DNA of 5,198 nt from JANMAT01 sp031359995 (GTDB lineage: Bacteria; Actinomycetota; Acidimicrobiia; Acidimicrobiales; Ilumatobacteraceae): the NCBI GenBank assembly GCA_031359995.1, contig JANMAT010000234.1, positions 1 through 5,198 on the forward strand, given 5' to 3'. Positions 1 through 4,781 of this stretch are shown one piece after another. A program made the position numbers and the translations under genes. The first letter of the stretch is position 1, and every line of letters begins with the position of its first letter. The notes beneath the pieces were generated by a model. The model worked only from the letters and a program-made list of their open reading frames with translations, did not search any database and was not told the DNA's origin.

Positions 1-1
1 C

Positions 2-178
2 CGGCGAGATGCAGCGGCCGAGGTGCACGAGTTCGCGAACGCCCTCGGTGTTCAAGGGGCGCTGGGGACAGCCGAGCGTCCTCGCTCTCGACTCTCAGCT
101 CCAGAACGGGCAACATGCTGGGATGGATGGCGGAGCCGATCGACTGGTGACGGTGGTGCTAACAAGTTCGGACTTTGA
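2..178 (+). pseudogene. Possible 3' tail of an upstream gene (weak)
   Basis: The frame starting at base 2 is open from the window edge to a TGA at 176-178. Its first 25 or so codons have the GC-rich third positions of a high-GC gene and read as an amphipathic helix (RRDAAAEVHEFANALGV). After about base 75 the coding character fades into an Arg/Ser-rich stretch that would overlap the VOC gene by 56 nt, which is unlikely for a real C-terminus. It may be the decayed or frameshifted end of a gene lying mostly to the left, or a chance opening. I do not recognise the family. Confidence 0.2.
88..116 (+). promoter_or_regulatory. Candidate promoter of the VOC gene (leaderless geometry)
   Basis: TCGACT at 88-93 matches four of six bases of the -35 consensus TTGACA. 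A 17-nt spacer leads to CAACAT at 111-116, a weak -10 (A2 and T6 match). Six further bases (GCTGGG) end at the ATG at 123, so the predicted transcript would begin at or near the start codon. The individual boxes are weak; support comes from the same geometry recurring at 2604 and 3924. Confidence 0.3.
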
Positions 179-509
179 CCGCTCGGTCGAGTTCTACGGC
201 AACGGGTTGGGTCTCGATCTGCACGTCGATGACGACGACGGAGACGATGAGTGGACAAGTGGTCGTCACGCAGCCACGAGCTGGACCGACGGCGCCTTCA
301 TGCACTTCGCGATCTATGAGACCAAGGATGGGTCCTTCACCTCGGGAGCTCATCTGGCGTTCCGAGTCGGTGACATCAACGCCGTGCACCGGCGGGTCCA
401 GGCCGCTGGGGTCGACGTGGTCCACGCGCCCAAGCCGCAGCCGTGGGGAACGTCGGCTCGTTACCGCGACCACGACGGCAATGTGATCGAACTCACTCAG
501 CCCGGCTGA
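123..509 (+). CDS. VOC (glyoxalase/bleomycin-resistance fold) family protein
   Basis: This is a 128-residue protein of the vicinal-oxygen-chelate superfamily, the usual length of a two-module single-domain member. The first beta-alpha unit is LVTVVLTSSDFDRSVEFY (residues 8-25), followed by the typical GLGL turn. The second module is HLAFRVGDI...HRRVQAAGVDV (77-99), and the C-terminus has the hallmark RDHDGNVIEL (115-124). Family members are metal-dependent lyases, isomerases, dioxygenases or drug-binding resistance proteins, normally cytosolic dimers. His77 and Glu123 sit where metal ligands usually lie, but the first-strand position often held by His is Thr10, so metal binding or catalysis may be altered. 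An acidic insert (DDDDGDDEW, 36-44) lies in the loop after strand two. The open frame extends upstream to base 9, but that part is Arg/Ser-rich and unlike the family, so I chose the ATG at 123; GTG147 is an alternative. No Shine-Dalgarno site is evident. The substrate cannot be told. Confidence 0.85.
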   Translation: MDGGADRLVTVVLTSSDFDRSVEFYGNGLGLDLHVDDDDGDDEWTSGRHAATSWTDGAFMHFAIYETKDGSFTSGAHLAFRVGDINAVHRRVQAAGVDVVHAPKPQPWGTSARYRDHDGNVIELTQPG

Positions 510-646
510 GGGCCGCGCCGAGCTGCTCACCCACCCGAAGTGCGCGCACGACAAGGCGAGAAGGTTGGCGCACTGTTCACCGTCGGGCCGCGACGGAGCC
601 GCTCCGGTCACAGCGGGTGCCGGACCAGGCTCGTTCCAGAAGGGTT

Positions 647-720
647 CGGCGACCGCCCGGTATCACCGGCCACAGCGATGACGCCGACCCGCCGTGAACC
701 GGCGTTCCGTGCGGTCGGCG
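647..720. repeat. Imperfect inverted repeat in the VOC-ABM spacer
   Basis: The arm CGGCGACCGC (647-656) is the reverse complement of GCGGTCGGCG (711-720) at nine of ten positions. The 54 nt between them contain a short GAAC-CGGC-GTTC hairpin. The arrangement could fold into an extended cruciform or RNA stem. The GC bias of the region makes short stems common, so significance is uncertain. Confidence 0.3.
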
Positions 721-1031
721 TGCACGGGATCGCCGCTCGTGTCGCGCTTACCGACGGCGGTCGTCCATGCGAGCCACTGGTATGGGTCGCGCGGCATCTC
801 GTATTCCCTCCTGAGCCCTGGCGTCGCGTTGCGCCCAGCGCCGGCTTGGCTGCGCGGAGCTCGCCCGCGGTCATCCGTGCCCCTTACTTGCCATTCCGGG
901 TGCGCTCCCAGAAGGGCCAGAGACCTCTGCGTTCGCGCCCGGGGCGCGTTCATCGGTCGGGGGGAGTTCGGCCCGAAATGGTCGGTCGCGCTCATGGACG
1001 AGGTCCGAGGACGGCTGCGATGCCGGCGTGG

Positions 1032-1059
1032 TTTTCGAGCGCTCGATCGCTGCTACGGT
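1032..1059 (+). promoter_or_regulatory. Candidate ABM promoter with a palindromic operator
   Basis: TACGGT at 1054-1059 fits the actinobacterial -10 pattern TAnnnT, and TTTTCG at 1032-1037 is a weak -35 at 16-nt spacing. Between and overlapping them lies a perfect 12-bp palindrome, TCGAGCGCTCGA (1035-1046), placed where a dimeric repressor would block polymerase. The predicted start near 1066 gives a leader of about 95 nt ahead of the ABM gene. No regulator gene is adjacent. Confidence 0.35.
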
Positions 1060-1091
1060 TCATCTTGAGGCCGACTGCTCCTCATGCACCC

Positions 1092-1108
1092 GAGCGATCA
1101 GTTCGCTC
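1092..1108 (+). repeat. Leader hairpin upstream of the ABM gene
   Basis: GAGCGA (1092-1097) and TCGCTC (1103-1108) form perfect 6-bp arms around a 5-nt loop, within the predicted 5' leader and about 50 nt before the start codon. It could stabilise the mRNA or be a second operator; its arms resemble part of the 1035-1046 palindrome (shared CGAGCG). Confidence 0.35.
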
Positions 1109-1160
1109 CGCTCCCGGGGCGGCTCGAGGCGGCAGAGGTCTCTCGACGATGGGGGATCGC

Positions 1161-1454
1161 ATGAGCGTGACAGTCGTTCTGGAGTTCCAGACCCAGCCTG
1201 ACAAGGTGGATGCGGTCAAGGCGTTCTTTCGAAAGGTTCTACCGGACACCCGGGCCTACGATGGCTTCGAGAGCCTGACGGTCCATCAGAACCAGGAGGA
1301 CCCAACCGCGTTCCTGGTGTGGGAGCTTTGGGCGACACGCCAACAGTACGAAGCCTATTTGGCGTGGCGGACCGAGACCGGCGCACTCAACGACCTTGTC
1401 GCGATGCTCACCGGCCCGCCGTCGTTCCGCTTCTTCGATTTCGTCGGCGTCTGA
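1161..1454 (+). CDS. Antibiotic biosynthesis monooxygenase (ABM) fold family protein
   Basis: This is a 97-residue single-domain protein with the dimeric alpha-beta barrel pattern of the ABM/YgiN-like family. The order is strand VTVVLEFQTQP (3-13), helix DKVDAVKAFFRKVLPDTRAY (14-33), strand FESLTVHQNQEDP (36-48), strand AFLVWELWAT (50-59), helix RQQYEAYLAWRTETGAL (60-76), and a closing strand SFRFFDFVG (88-96). Relatives are cofactor-less monooxygenases acting on aromatic polyketides or quinols, or heme-degrading and stress proteins, and work as dimers in the cytosol; the substrate here cannot be inferred. The open frame runs upstream to 540, but that extension is low-complexity Arg/Pro/Ser with no family match. 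I chose ATG1161 because GGGGGA at 1151-1156 is a good ribosome site four bases before it; ATG1149 would add only MGDR. It stands alone, with its own candidate promoter at 1032-1059. Confidence 0.85.
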   Translation: MSVTVVLEFQTQPDKVDAVKAFFRKVLPDTRAYDGFESLTVHQNQEDPTAFLVWELWATRQQYEAYLAWRTETGALNDLVAMLTGPPSFRFFDFVGV

Positions 1455-1463
1455 GGTTCAACG

Positions 1464-1478
1464 CCTCCTGGCAGGAGG
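1464..1478 (+). terminator. Hairpin just after the ABM stop, possible terminator
   Basis: CCTCCT (1464-1469), a 3-nt loop and AGGAGG (1473-1478) form a perfect 6-bp stem beginning ten bases after the TGA. There is no T-run, but actinobacterial terminators often lack one. An alternative 4-bp stem, GAGG-TTCAACG-CCTC (1453-1467), competes for the same CCTC. Confidence 0.4.
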
Positions 1479-1673
1479 GCACCGTCCCGGACCGAAGCCC
1501 CGGCCCTTCTCGTTGATGTAGGCCCAATGGTCGCCACCGCTGCGAACGCCCACCTGTGGCGCCGTACGCGCGCATGGCGCGGCGAAGGCGGTGCGCGTAG
1601 ACGCCGCCCGTCGCCATCGGTCAGTTGCGCGAGCCCCACCCCGTCACGTCCGAAGCGCGCTCACAAACACCCA

Positions 1674-1722
1674 GGGCGGGCCACCCGGTATCGCCGTCCT
1701 CGACAAGGCGACGGACCCGCCC
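1674..1722. repeat. Long bulged stem with internal stem
   Basis: GGGCGGG (1674-1680) pairs with CCCGCCC (1716-1722), and the pairing continues with CC (1681-1682) and GG (1713-1714) around a bulged A1715, giving nine pairs. Inside, CCGTC (1694-1698) could pair with GACGG (1710-1714), an alternative that competes for GG1713-1714; CGCC/GGCG (1692-1695 with 1707-1710) is the other inner option. Confidence 0.4.
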
Positions 1723-1738
1723 GACTTCCGTCGAAGTC
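1723..1738. repeat. Spacer hairpin, copy 1
   Basis: GACTTC-CGTC-GAAGTC is a perfect 6-bp stem with a 4-nt loop, directly abutting the stem that ends at 1722. Its sequence recurs with one loop change at 4464-4483, after the antitoxin-like gene. Confidence 0.5.
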
Positions 1739-1939
1739 TGGCGCTGGCGCCGCTCGGTATCGGCGAGCCGAACACGACGGCCAGCGGTTGGCGAGGGAGT
1801 GTCGGCCAGGGGGATCGGTTGCCCTCGAACGGCACCTCGGTGGCGGCGGCTCAGAGGTGCGCAGCCAGTCGTCATGCTGAGCTTCGTGTCTCCGGTCGCC
1901 GGGATACGGACGAGCCGCGAGGTGGGAGAGAATGCCGGC

Positions 1940-2386
1940 ATGCATGTCTCCATCGTCGGCACCAAGCTTCCTGGTCGCACTTTCTGCCGACCGGACGGCA
2001 CCGCGATGAACAACGTCCACGTCGGCATCCAGCGTCGACGTGACCCCATCGAGCTCGTGAGAGCCGATGCCGCCGAGGCGCGATGGGAGGTCACCGTCGA
2101 TGTGGTCGACCGAGATGGTTCGATCGACTTCCGAGGGCCGGAGGTCCAAGGCAAGCCGGGTGAACGATTCATCTACCTGACGTGGGGCCAGGTGGGACCG
2201 GTCCACGAGTTCGAGATGTTCCGGCGAGCCAAGGTGATGCTCAACCGGGTTGCACCAGACCTGATCGAGTCGGCGCGGACCTCAGGCACCCTCGTGGCCA
2301 GCATCGACCTCACCGGCGATGACGGAAGCCCACGATGTGCCCGGGTGGACCCACCGGCGATCACGTGGACGCTCGCCAACGACTGA
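1940..2386 (+). CDS. DUF5990 family protein
   Basis: This 148-residue protein matches my recollection of the DUF5990 pattern along its length: an N-terminal strand VSIVGTKLPGR (3-13), NVHVGIQRR (25-33), FRGPEVQGKPGERFIYLTWG (64-83), the signature FEMFRRAKVML (91-101), and a C-terminal CARVDPPAITW (133-143). No catalytic residue, signal peptide or membrane segment stands out; it should be a soluble cytosolic protein. The function of the family is, to my knowledge, unknown. The open frame continues upstream to 1625 but that part is Arg-rich and unlike the family. I chose ATG1940 because GGGAGAG (1924-1930) is a good ribosome site nine bases upstream. GAGAAT at 1928-1933 could alternatively act as a -10 for a leaderless start, as at other genes here; the two readings cannot be separated by eye. 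It stands alone between spacers of 485 and 229 nt. Confidence 0.85.
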   Translation: MHVSIVGTKLPGRTFCRPDGTAMNNVHVGIQRRRDPIELVRADAAEARWEVTVDVVDRDGSIDFRGPEVQGKPGERFIYLTWGQVGPVHEFEMFRRAKVMLNRVAPDLIESARTSGTLVASIDLTGDDGSPRCARVDPPAITWTLAND

Positions 2387-2603
2387 CCAGAACGCGCCGA
2401 ACGCAGGAGCCGGGCGCACACTTCGCCAAGATCACTGCGGCTCGACCGGCACGCATCTCCGGCGGTCTCGTGCGGATGAGCCGCGCCAGTTCCAACCTTG
2501 GCGGCAGGCTCGGACTCAGCCGACATTGGGGTGCGTCCGCCGGGATGATCGGCAGGGCCGTGGCCATGTCGGAGAACCGTCTCGTGGCGTCCGTTGAGGT
2601 CGT

Positions 2604-2609
2604 TATGCT
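2604..2609 (+). promoter_or_regulatory. -10 box of the dehydrogenase gene (leaderless geometry)
   Basis: TATGCT is a strong actinobacterial -10 (TAnnnT). Six bases (CCGGCG) separate it from the ATG at 2616, so transcription should begin at the start codon itself. No good -35 is seen at 16-19 nt upstream, and no Shine-Dalgarno site precedes the ATG. Confidence 0.5.
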
Positions 2610-2615
2610 CCGGCG

Positions 2616-3552
2616 ATGCGAGCGGTACGTGTTCACGACGGTGCTGCAACCACAACTGAGGTGCCTGCGCCCACGGGGGATGGTGTCGTGGTCCGCGTTG
2701 CGAGCGCAGGCATCTGTTCTACCGACCTGCATCTCCTCGGGTTCGGGCTCATGGCAACGCTCGGGCATGAGTTCGCCGGCTGGCTGCCCGACGGCACCCC
2801 GGTGGCGGTTGAGCCGTTGGCGCCGTGCGGGACTTGTCCCGCTTGTTTGGGTGGCGACTACCACCTCTGCGTCGCTGGGCTCAGCATGGTCTACGGGATC
2901 GGCCGCGATGGCGGGATGGCGGAGTCCTGCCTGGTGCGCGAGGCGGCGATCGTTCGGCTCCCGGCCGGCGTCGAGCCACGCAATGCCTCGCTGGTCGAGC
3001 CCCTCGCCGTCGCCGTCAACGGAGTGCGCAGAGGAAGGGTCACGTCCCAGCACCGGGTCGGCGTCATCGGTGGCGGTTCGATCGGGCTTTGCGCAGCGGT
3101 CGCTGCGGCGGCCACCGGTGCTCGCGTCGATCTGGTCGCCCGCTATGAGCATCAGCGGGCGGCGGGTGAACGGCTCGGCGCTTCGCTCGAGGTGTCGGAT
3201 GGCTACGACGTCGTCATCGACGCCGTGGTACCTCATCGTCAGTGGAGCAAGCCATCAACCTGGCGCGGGCCGGTGGGCGCGTGGTCTACCTCGGAGGCAA
3301 CTGGGAGGGGCTCACCATCGGCCCCGCGACTCCATTCGCGTTGAAGGAGGTCGACCTCGTCCCATCGATCGCGTATGGACGGGTTGGCCCATCGAGAGAC
3401 ATCGACGTCGCAGCGAGCATCCTTGCCGAGCGGCCCAGCATCGCCGAGGTCTCATCACGCACCGCTTCCCCCTCGACTCGGCCGGAGAAGCGTTTGCGGC
3501 GGCGCGCGATAGAGCATCTTCGAAGGCGATCAAGGTCGTTGTCGAGCCCTGA
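2616..3552 (+). pseudogene. Zinc-dependent medium-chain alcohol dehydrogenase, two frameshifts
   Basis: This is a zinc-binding medium-chain dehydrogenase, predicted to oxidise an alcohol or polyol with NAD(P). The first frame shows the GroES-like domain: catalytic-zinc ligands Cys34 (GICSTDLH) and His51/Glu52 (GHEFAG), structural-zinc cysteines 71, 74, 77 and 85 (CGTCPACLGGDYHLC), then LVEPLAVAVNG (126-136) and the Rossmann motif GGGSIG (152-157). Arg176 after the second Rossmann strand, where Asp is usual, may hint at NADP. At 3225-3226 one base is missing: DVVIDA is followed by GTSSSVEQAINLARAGGRVV in the next frame. A second base is missing between 3450 and 3451: SIAEV continues as LITHRFPLDSAGEAF in the third frame, ending KVVVEP and TGA at 3550-3552. 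Restoring both gives about 312 residues, near family length. As read, the first frame stops at 3344 and loses the end of the cofactor domain. Both losses might be homopolymer contractions, so a sequencing artefact is as likely as true decay. Confidence 0.85.
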
Positions 3553-3890
3553 GTGCCAACGACCACGCCGCTGCCGAGACGCGCCGAGCCTGACGGCGGT
3601 AGACGCTGGCCGGCAATAGGGTCCCTTCGACAAACGCAGTCCCGGCATGCCGACCGACGCCGCCGAAAGCTACCCGGTATCACTCACCGACATCGACGGC
3701 GCCAGCACCCGGGAACCGGCGGAGTCCCGTGTACGTCGTGCTCGGGATCGGCGGGCAGTACGTGCTCACCGCTCGTGCTGTGGGTGTGGTCGGGACCGAA
3801 TCGGCGCGGCTCGCAACCGCGAACAGACGGTTCCCGTGGCCTCCCCGCTCGTGCATGGGGACACGATCAGGCCCGACCAGCGCCGCGCCC

Positions 3891-3922
3891 GCAAGGTTCC
3901 TTGCCAAGGCGCCGTCGGCAAG
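3891..3922. promoter_or_regulatory. Nested palindromes, candidate operator of the toxin/antitoxin pair
   Basis: Three overlapping inverted repeats share one half-site: GCAAGG-TT-CCTTGC (3891-3904, perfect), CCTTG-C-CAAGG (3899-3909, perfect), and CTTGCC-N11-GGCAAG (3900-3905 with 3917-3922, perfect). Together they cover the -35 box and most of the spacer of the promoter at 3901-3929. Antitoxins commonly repress their own operon by binding such sites, and the second gene of this pair carries an HTH, so autoregulation is the simplest reading. Confidence 0.5.
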
Positions 3923-3929
3923 CTAACTT
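3901..3929 (+). promoter_or_regulatory. Promoter of the toxin/antitoxin-like operon, leaderless
   Basis: TTGCCA (3901-3906) matches five of six -35 bases. An exact 17-nt spacer leads to TAACTT (3924-3929), which fits TAnnnT. Six bases (GTATAG) later comes the GTG start at 3936, exactly where transcription should begin. An in-frame TAG (3933-3935) directly before the GTG excludes any longer protein, and no Shine-Dalgarno site precedes it. Confidence 0.6.
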
Positions 3930-3935
3930 GTATAG

Positions 3936-4163
3936 GTGGACGCTCCGCTGATCGCCACGAGCGCCCGCAAGCACGGCATCGGTGACGACGACATGATCCA
4001 CGCCTTCAACCACCCGATCCTGGTCGATGACCTCGACGACGGCTTCACCATGTTCATCGGGCCCGACCACGCGGGCAACCTGCTCGAAGTCGGCGTCGTC
4101 GACAGCGACGACGGTCCGATCGTCGTGCACGCCATGGCCGCCCGAGCGAAGTACCTGAGGTGA
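3936..4163 (+). CDS. Candidate BrnT/RelE-like toxin
   Basis: This is a 75-residue cytosolic protein. The pattern is an N-terminal basic segment ARKHGIGDDDMIHAFNHPILV (10-30), two strands FTMFIGPD and NLLEVGVV (37-44, 48-55), and a final strand IVVHAMAARAKYLR (62-75). The order KHGI / helix / IG.D..GNLLEV / HA...R.KY resembles BrnT and other RelE-superfamily ribonuclease toxins, in which His, Arg and Lys residues near the ends form the active site; here His13, His65, Arg70 and Lys72 are candidates. This is a pattern-level match, and many relatives are listed only as hypothetical. The GTG start is fixed by an in-frame stop immediately upstream and by the promoter geometry. The stop lies five bases before the next gene, giving toxin-first order as in brnTA and higBA. 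If it is a toxin, it would inhibit growth by cutting mRNA until bound by its partner. It could instead be a non-toxic small protein. Confidence 0.6.
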   Translation: MDAPLIATSARKHGIGDDDMIHAFNHPILVDDLDDGFTMFIGPDHAGNLLEVGVVDSDDGPIVVHAMAARAKYLR

Positions 4164-4168
4164 CCGTC

Positions 4169-4444
4169 ATGCCCCGCACCACCCAAGAGATCCTCGACCA
4201 CGCCGACGAACTCGCGGCCCGCTTCGAGCAGTACGAACCCACCGATGAGGCTGGGCGCGACGCGTCGGCACTGGCTGTGGTGCGCACGGCGTGCCTTGCT
4301 CGTGCCGCGGCGGAACGCCAACTCGTCGACGCGGTCGTCATGGCACGCCAGCAGGGCCATTCGTGGGCAACGATCGGGGCAATGGTTGGCACGTCGGGCG
4401 AGGCGGCCCGTCAGCGTTACGGCCAGGCCGTGTCGACTCGGTGA
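4169..4444 (+). CDS. Candidate antitoxin / small HTH protein
   Basis: This is a 91-residue protein with a helical N-terminal part (TTQEILDHADELAARFEQYEP, 4-24), a second long helix rich in Ala, Arg and Leu (31-60), and a C-terminal helix-turn-helix: GHSWATIGAMVGTSGEAARQRYG (63-85), a pattern like the winged or sigma-region-4-type HTH of small actinobacterial regulators (SW..IG...G.S..AARQRY). It should be cytosolic and bind DNA. Its gene directly follows the toxin candidate, with no promoter between them, so the pair is an operon; the natural reading is that it neutralises the first protein through its N-terminal helices and represses the operon at 3891-3922. I chose ATG4169 because GAGGTG (4157-4162) is a ribosome site six bases upstream; GTG4160, overlapping the toxin stop, would add MTV. 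Placing the HTH at the C-terminus differs from BrnA, which is RHH-type. The antitoxin role is inferred from the arrangement only. Confidence 0.6.
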   Translation: MPRTTQEILDHADELAARFEQYEPTDEAGRDASALAVVRTACLARAAAERQLVDAVVMARQQGHSWATIGAMVGTSGEAARQRYGQAVSTR

Positions 4445-4463
4445 CGCCAGTTCCCGGTCGCCA

Positions 4464-4483
4464 TCGACTTCCATCGAAGTCGA
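4464..4483. repeat. Spacer hairpin, copy 2; possible terminator of the toxin/antitoxin operon
   Basis: TCGACTTC-CATC-GAAGTCGA forms a perfect 8-bp stem with a 4-nt loop, beginning 20 bases after the antitoxin-like stop. Seventeen central bases match the hairpin at 1722-1738 except for one loop base. There is no T-run. It could be a terminator, an operator, or part of a dispersed repeat. Confidence 0.5.
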
Positions 4484-4709
4484 GCCCATCGCCCAGGCGC
4501 GACGCGCACTCGATCACCCCTCGCTCAAGCGCCGCACATATCACTCATTCCAACCCGACAAGCGACCGCTCGATACCCGGCGAGGTGCAGCGCGGTCATC
4601 GCTCGAACACGCCGCTCGTATCGCGCTCACCGTCAGGTGCACGCGATCGAGTCGGCGAGCGCTGCGGGCGGCGCGCGCGTGGCGCTGTTGTCGAGGGGCC
4701 GTTTCCGAT

Positions 4710-4724
4710 TCGTCAGCCTGACGA
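4710..4724 (-). terminator. Hairpin downstream of the minus-strand gene
   Basis: TCGTCA-GCC-TGACGA is a perfect 6-bp stem with a 3-nt loop, 57 bases beyond the MmcQ/YjbR stop. No T-run follows on either strand. It is a secondary terminator candidate. Confidence 0.3.
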
Positions 4725-4744
4725 GCAAGGTCAGGGCTTGGACA

Positions 4745-4761
4745 CCCGAGAGAGGTTCGGG
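4745..4761 (-). terminator. Hairpin close after the MmcQ/YjbR stop
   Basis: CCCGA (4745-4749) pairs with TCGGG (4757-4761), with a further G-T wobble inside. It lies about 20 bases past the minus-strand stop, a usual terminator distance, but lacks a T-run. Confidence 0.3.
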
Positions 4762-4781
4762 AGTTCGCGTTGTAGGCCGCC

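Larger units (their letters stand above)
510..1160. other. 651-nt spacer without a recognisable gene
   Basis: Open frames cross this stretch on both strands, but their translations are Arg/Pro/Ser-rich and show no domain; the long plus-strand one is just an upstream extension of the ABM frame. What is visible: an imperfect inverted repeat with 9/10-matching arms at 647-656 and 711-720; a 13-nt word (720-732) and an adjoining 23-nt word (731-753) that recur near 4637 and 4610; a candidate promoter with a palindrome at 1032-1059; and a hairpin at 1092-1108. No clear terminator follows the VOC gene. Confidence 0.6.
1455..1939. other. 485-nt structured spacer without a recognisable gene
   Basis: Translations of the open frames here are Arg/Ser/Pro-rich and resemble no family. 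The notable content is secondary structure: the post-ABM hairpin (1464-1478), a large bulged stem (1674-1722), a 16-nt hairpin (1723-1738) recurring in another spacer, and GGCGC/GCGCC (1740-1751). A short CCGG-TCG-CCGG stem lies at 1892-1902, close before the DUF5990 gene. An unannotated structured RNA or a degenerate mobile repeat would fit; nothing proves either. Confidence 0.5.
3553..3935. other. 383-nt spacer between the dehydrogenase and the toxin-like gene
   Basis: No recognisable gene lies here. A 65-codon frame from GTG3729 to TAA3924-3926 is preceded by GGAG (3721-3724), and its first 27 or so codons (VYVVLGIGGQYVLTARAVGV) have coding-like third positions, but the remainder degrades to Arg/Ser/Pro and no family is recognised; it could be a remnant. 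The word GTACG...TGCTC is repeated about 27 nt apart within 3731-3770. The right end holds the nested palindromes and promoter of the toxin-like gene. No terminator after the dehydrogenase is evident. Confidence 0.5.
4445..4781. other. 337-nt convergent spacer without a gene
   Basis: The genes on both sides point into this stretch. Its open frames are Arg/Ser-rich with no domain. It holds the hairpin copy at 4464-4483, a 23-nt word (4610-4632) and a 13-nt word (4637-4649) shared with the VOC-ABM spacer, and hairpins at 4710-4724 and 4745-4761 that could end transcription of the minus-strand gene. Confidence 0.6.

Noticed and set aside
540..1160. Long N-terminal extension of the ABM reading frame
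   Set aside because: The extension is Arg/Pro/Ser-rich with no domain, the family is about 97 residues long, and a good ribosome site sits before ATG1161.
1453..1467. tRNA T-arm-like GAGG-TTCAACG-CCTC
   Set aside because: The upstream sequence is the ABM coding end, so no acceptor, D or anticodon arm exists; loop position 60 is also a purine.
1625..1939. N-terminal extension of the DUF5990 frame
   Set aside because: It is Arg-rich and unlike the family, and GGGAGAG stands at proper distance before ATG1940.
2173..2655. Minus-strand open frame across the DUF5990-dehydrogenase spacer
   Set aside because: It overlaps the DUF5990 3' end and the dehydrogenase start, and its translation has no recognisable domain.
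2361..3236. Long minus-strand open frame opposite the dehydrogenase
   Set aside because: It is the antisense shadow of a gene with clear zinc and Rossmann motifs; its own translation is His/Arg/Asp-rich with no domain.
3729..3926. 65-codon frame with GGAG before GTG
   Set aside because: Only its first third looks coding, the rest is Arg/Ser/Pro-rich, no family is recognised, and its stop overlaps the toxin-operon -10; kept only as a remark.
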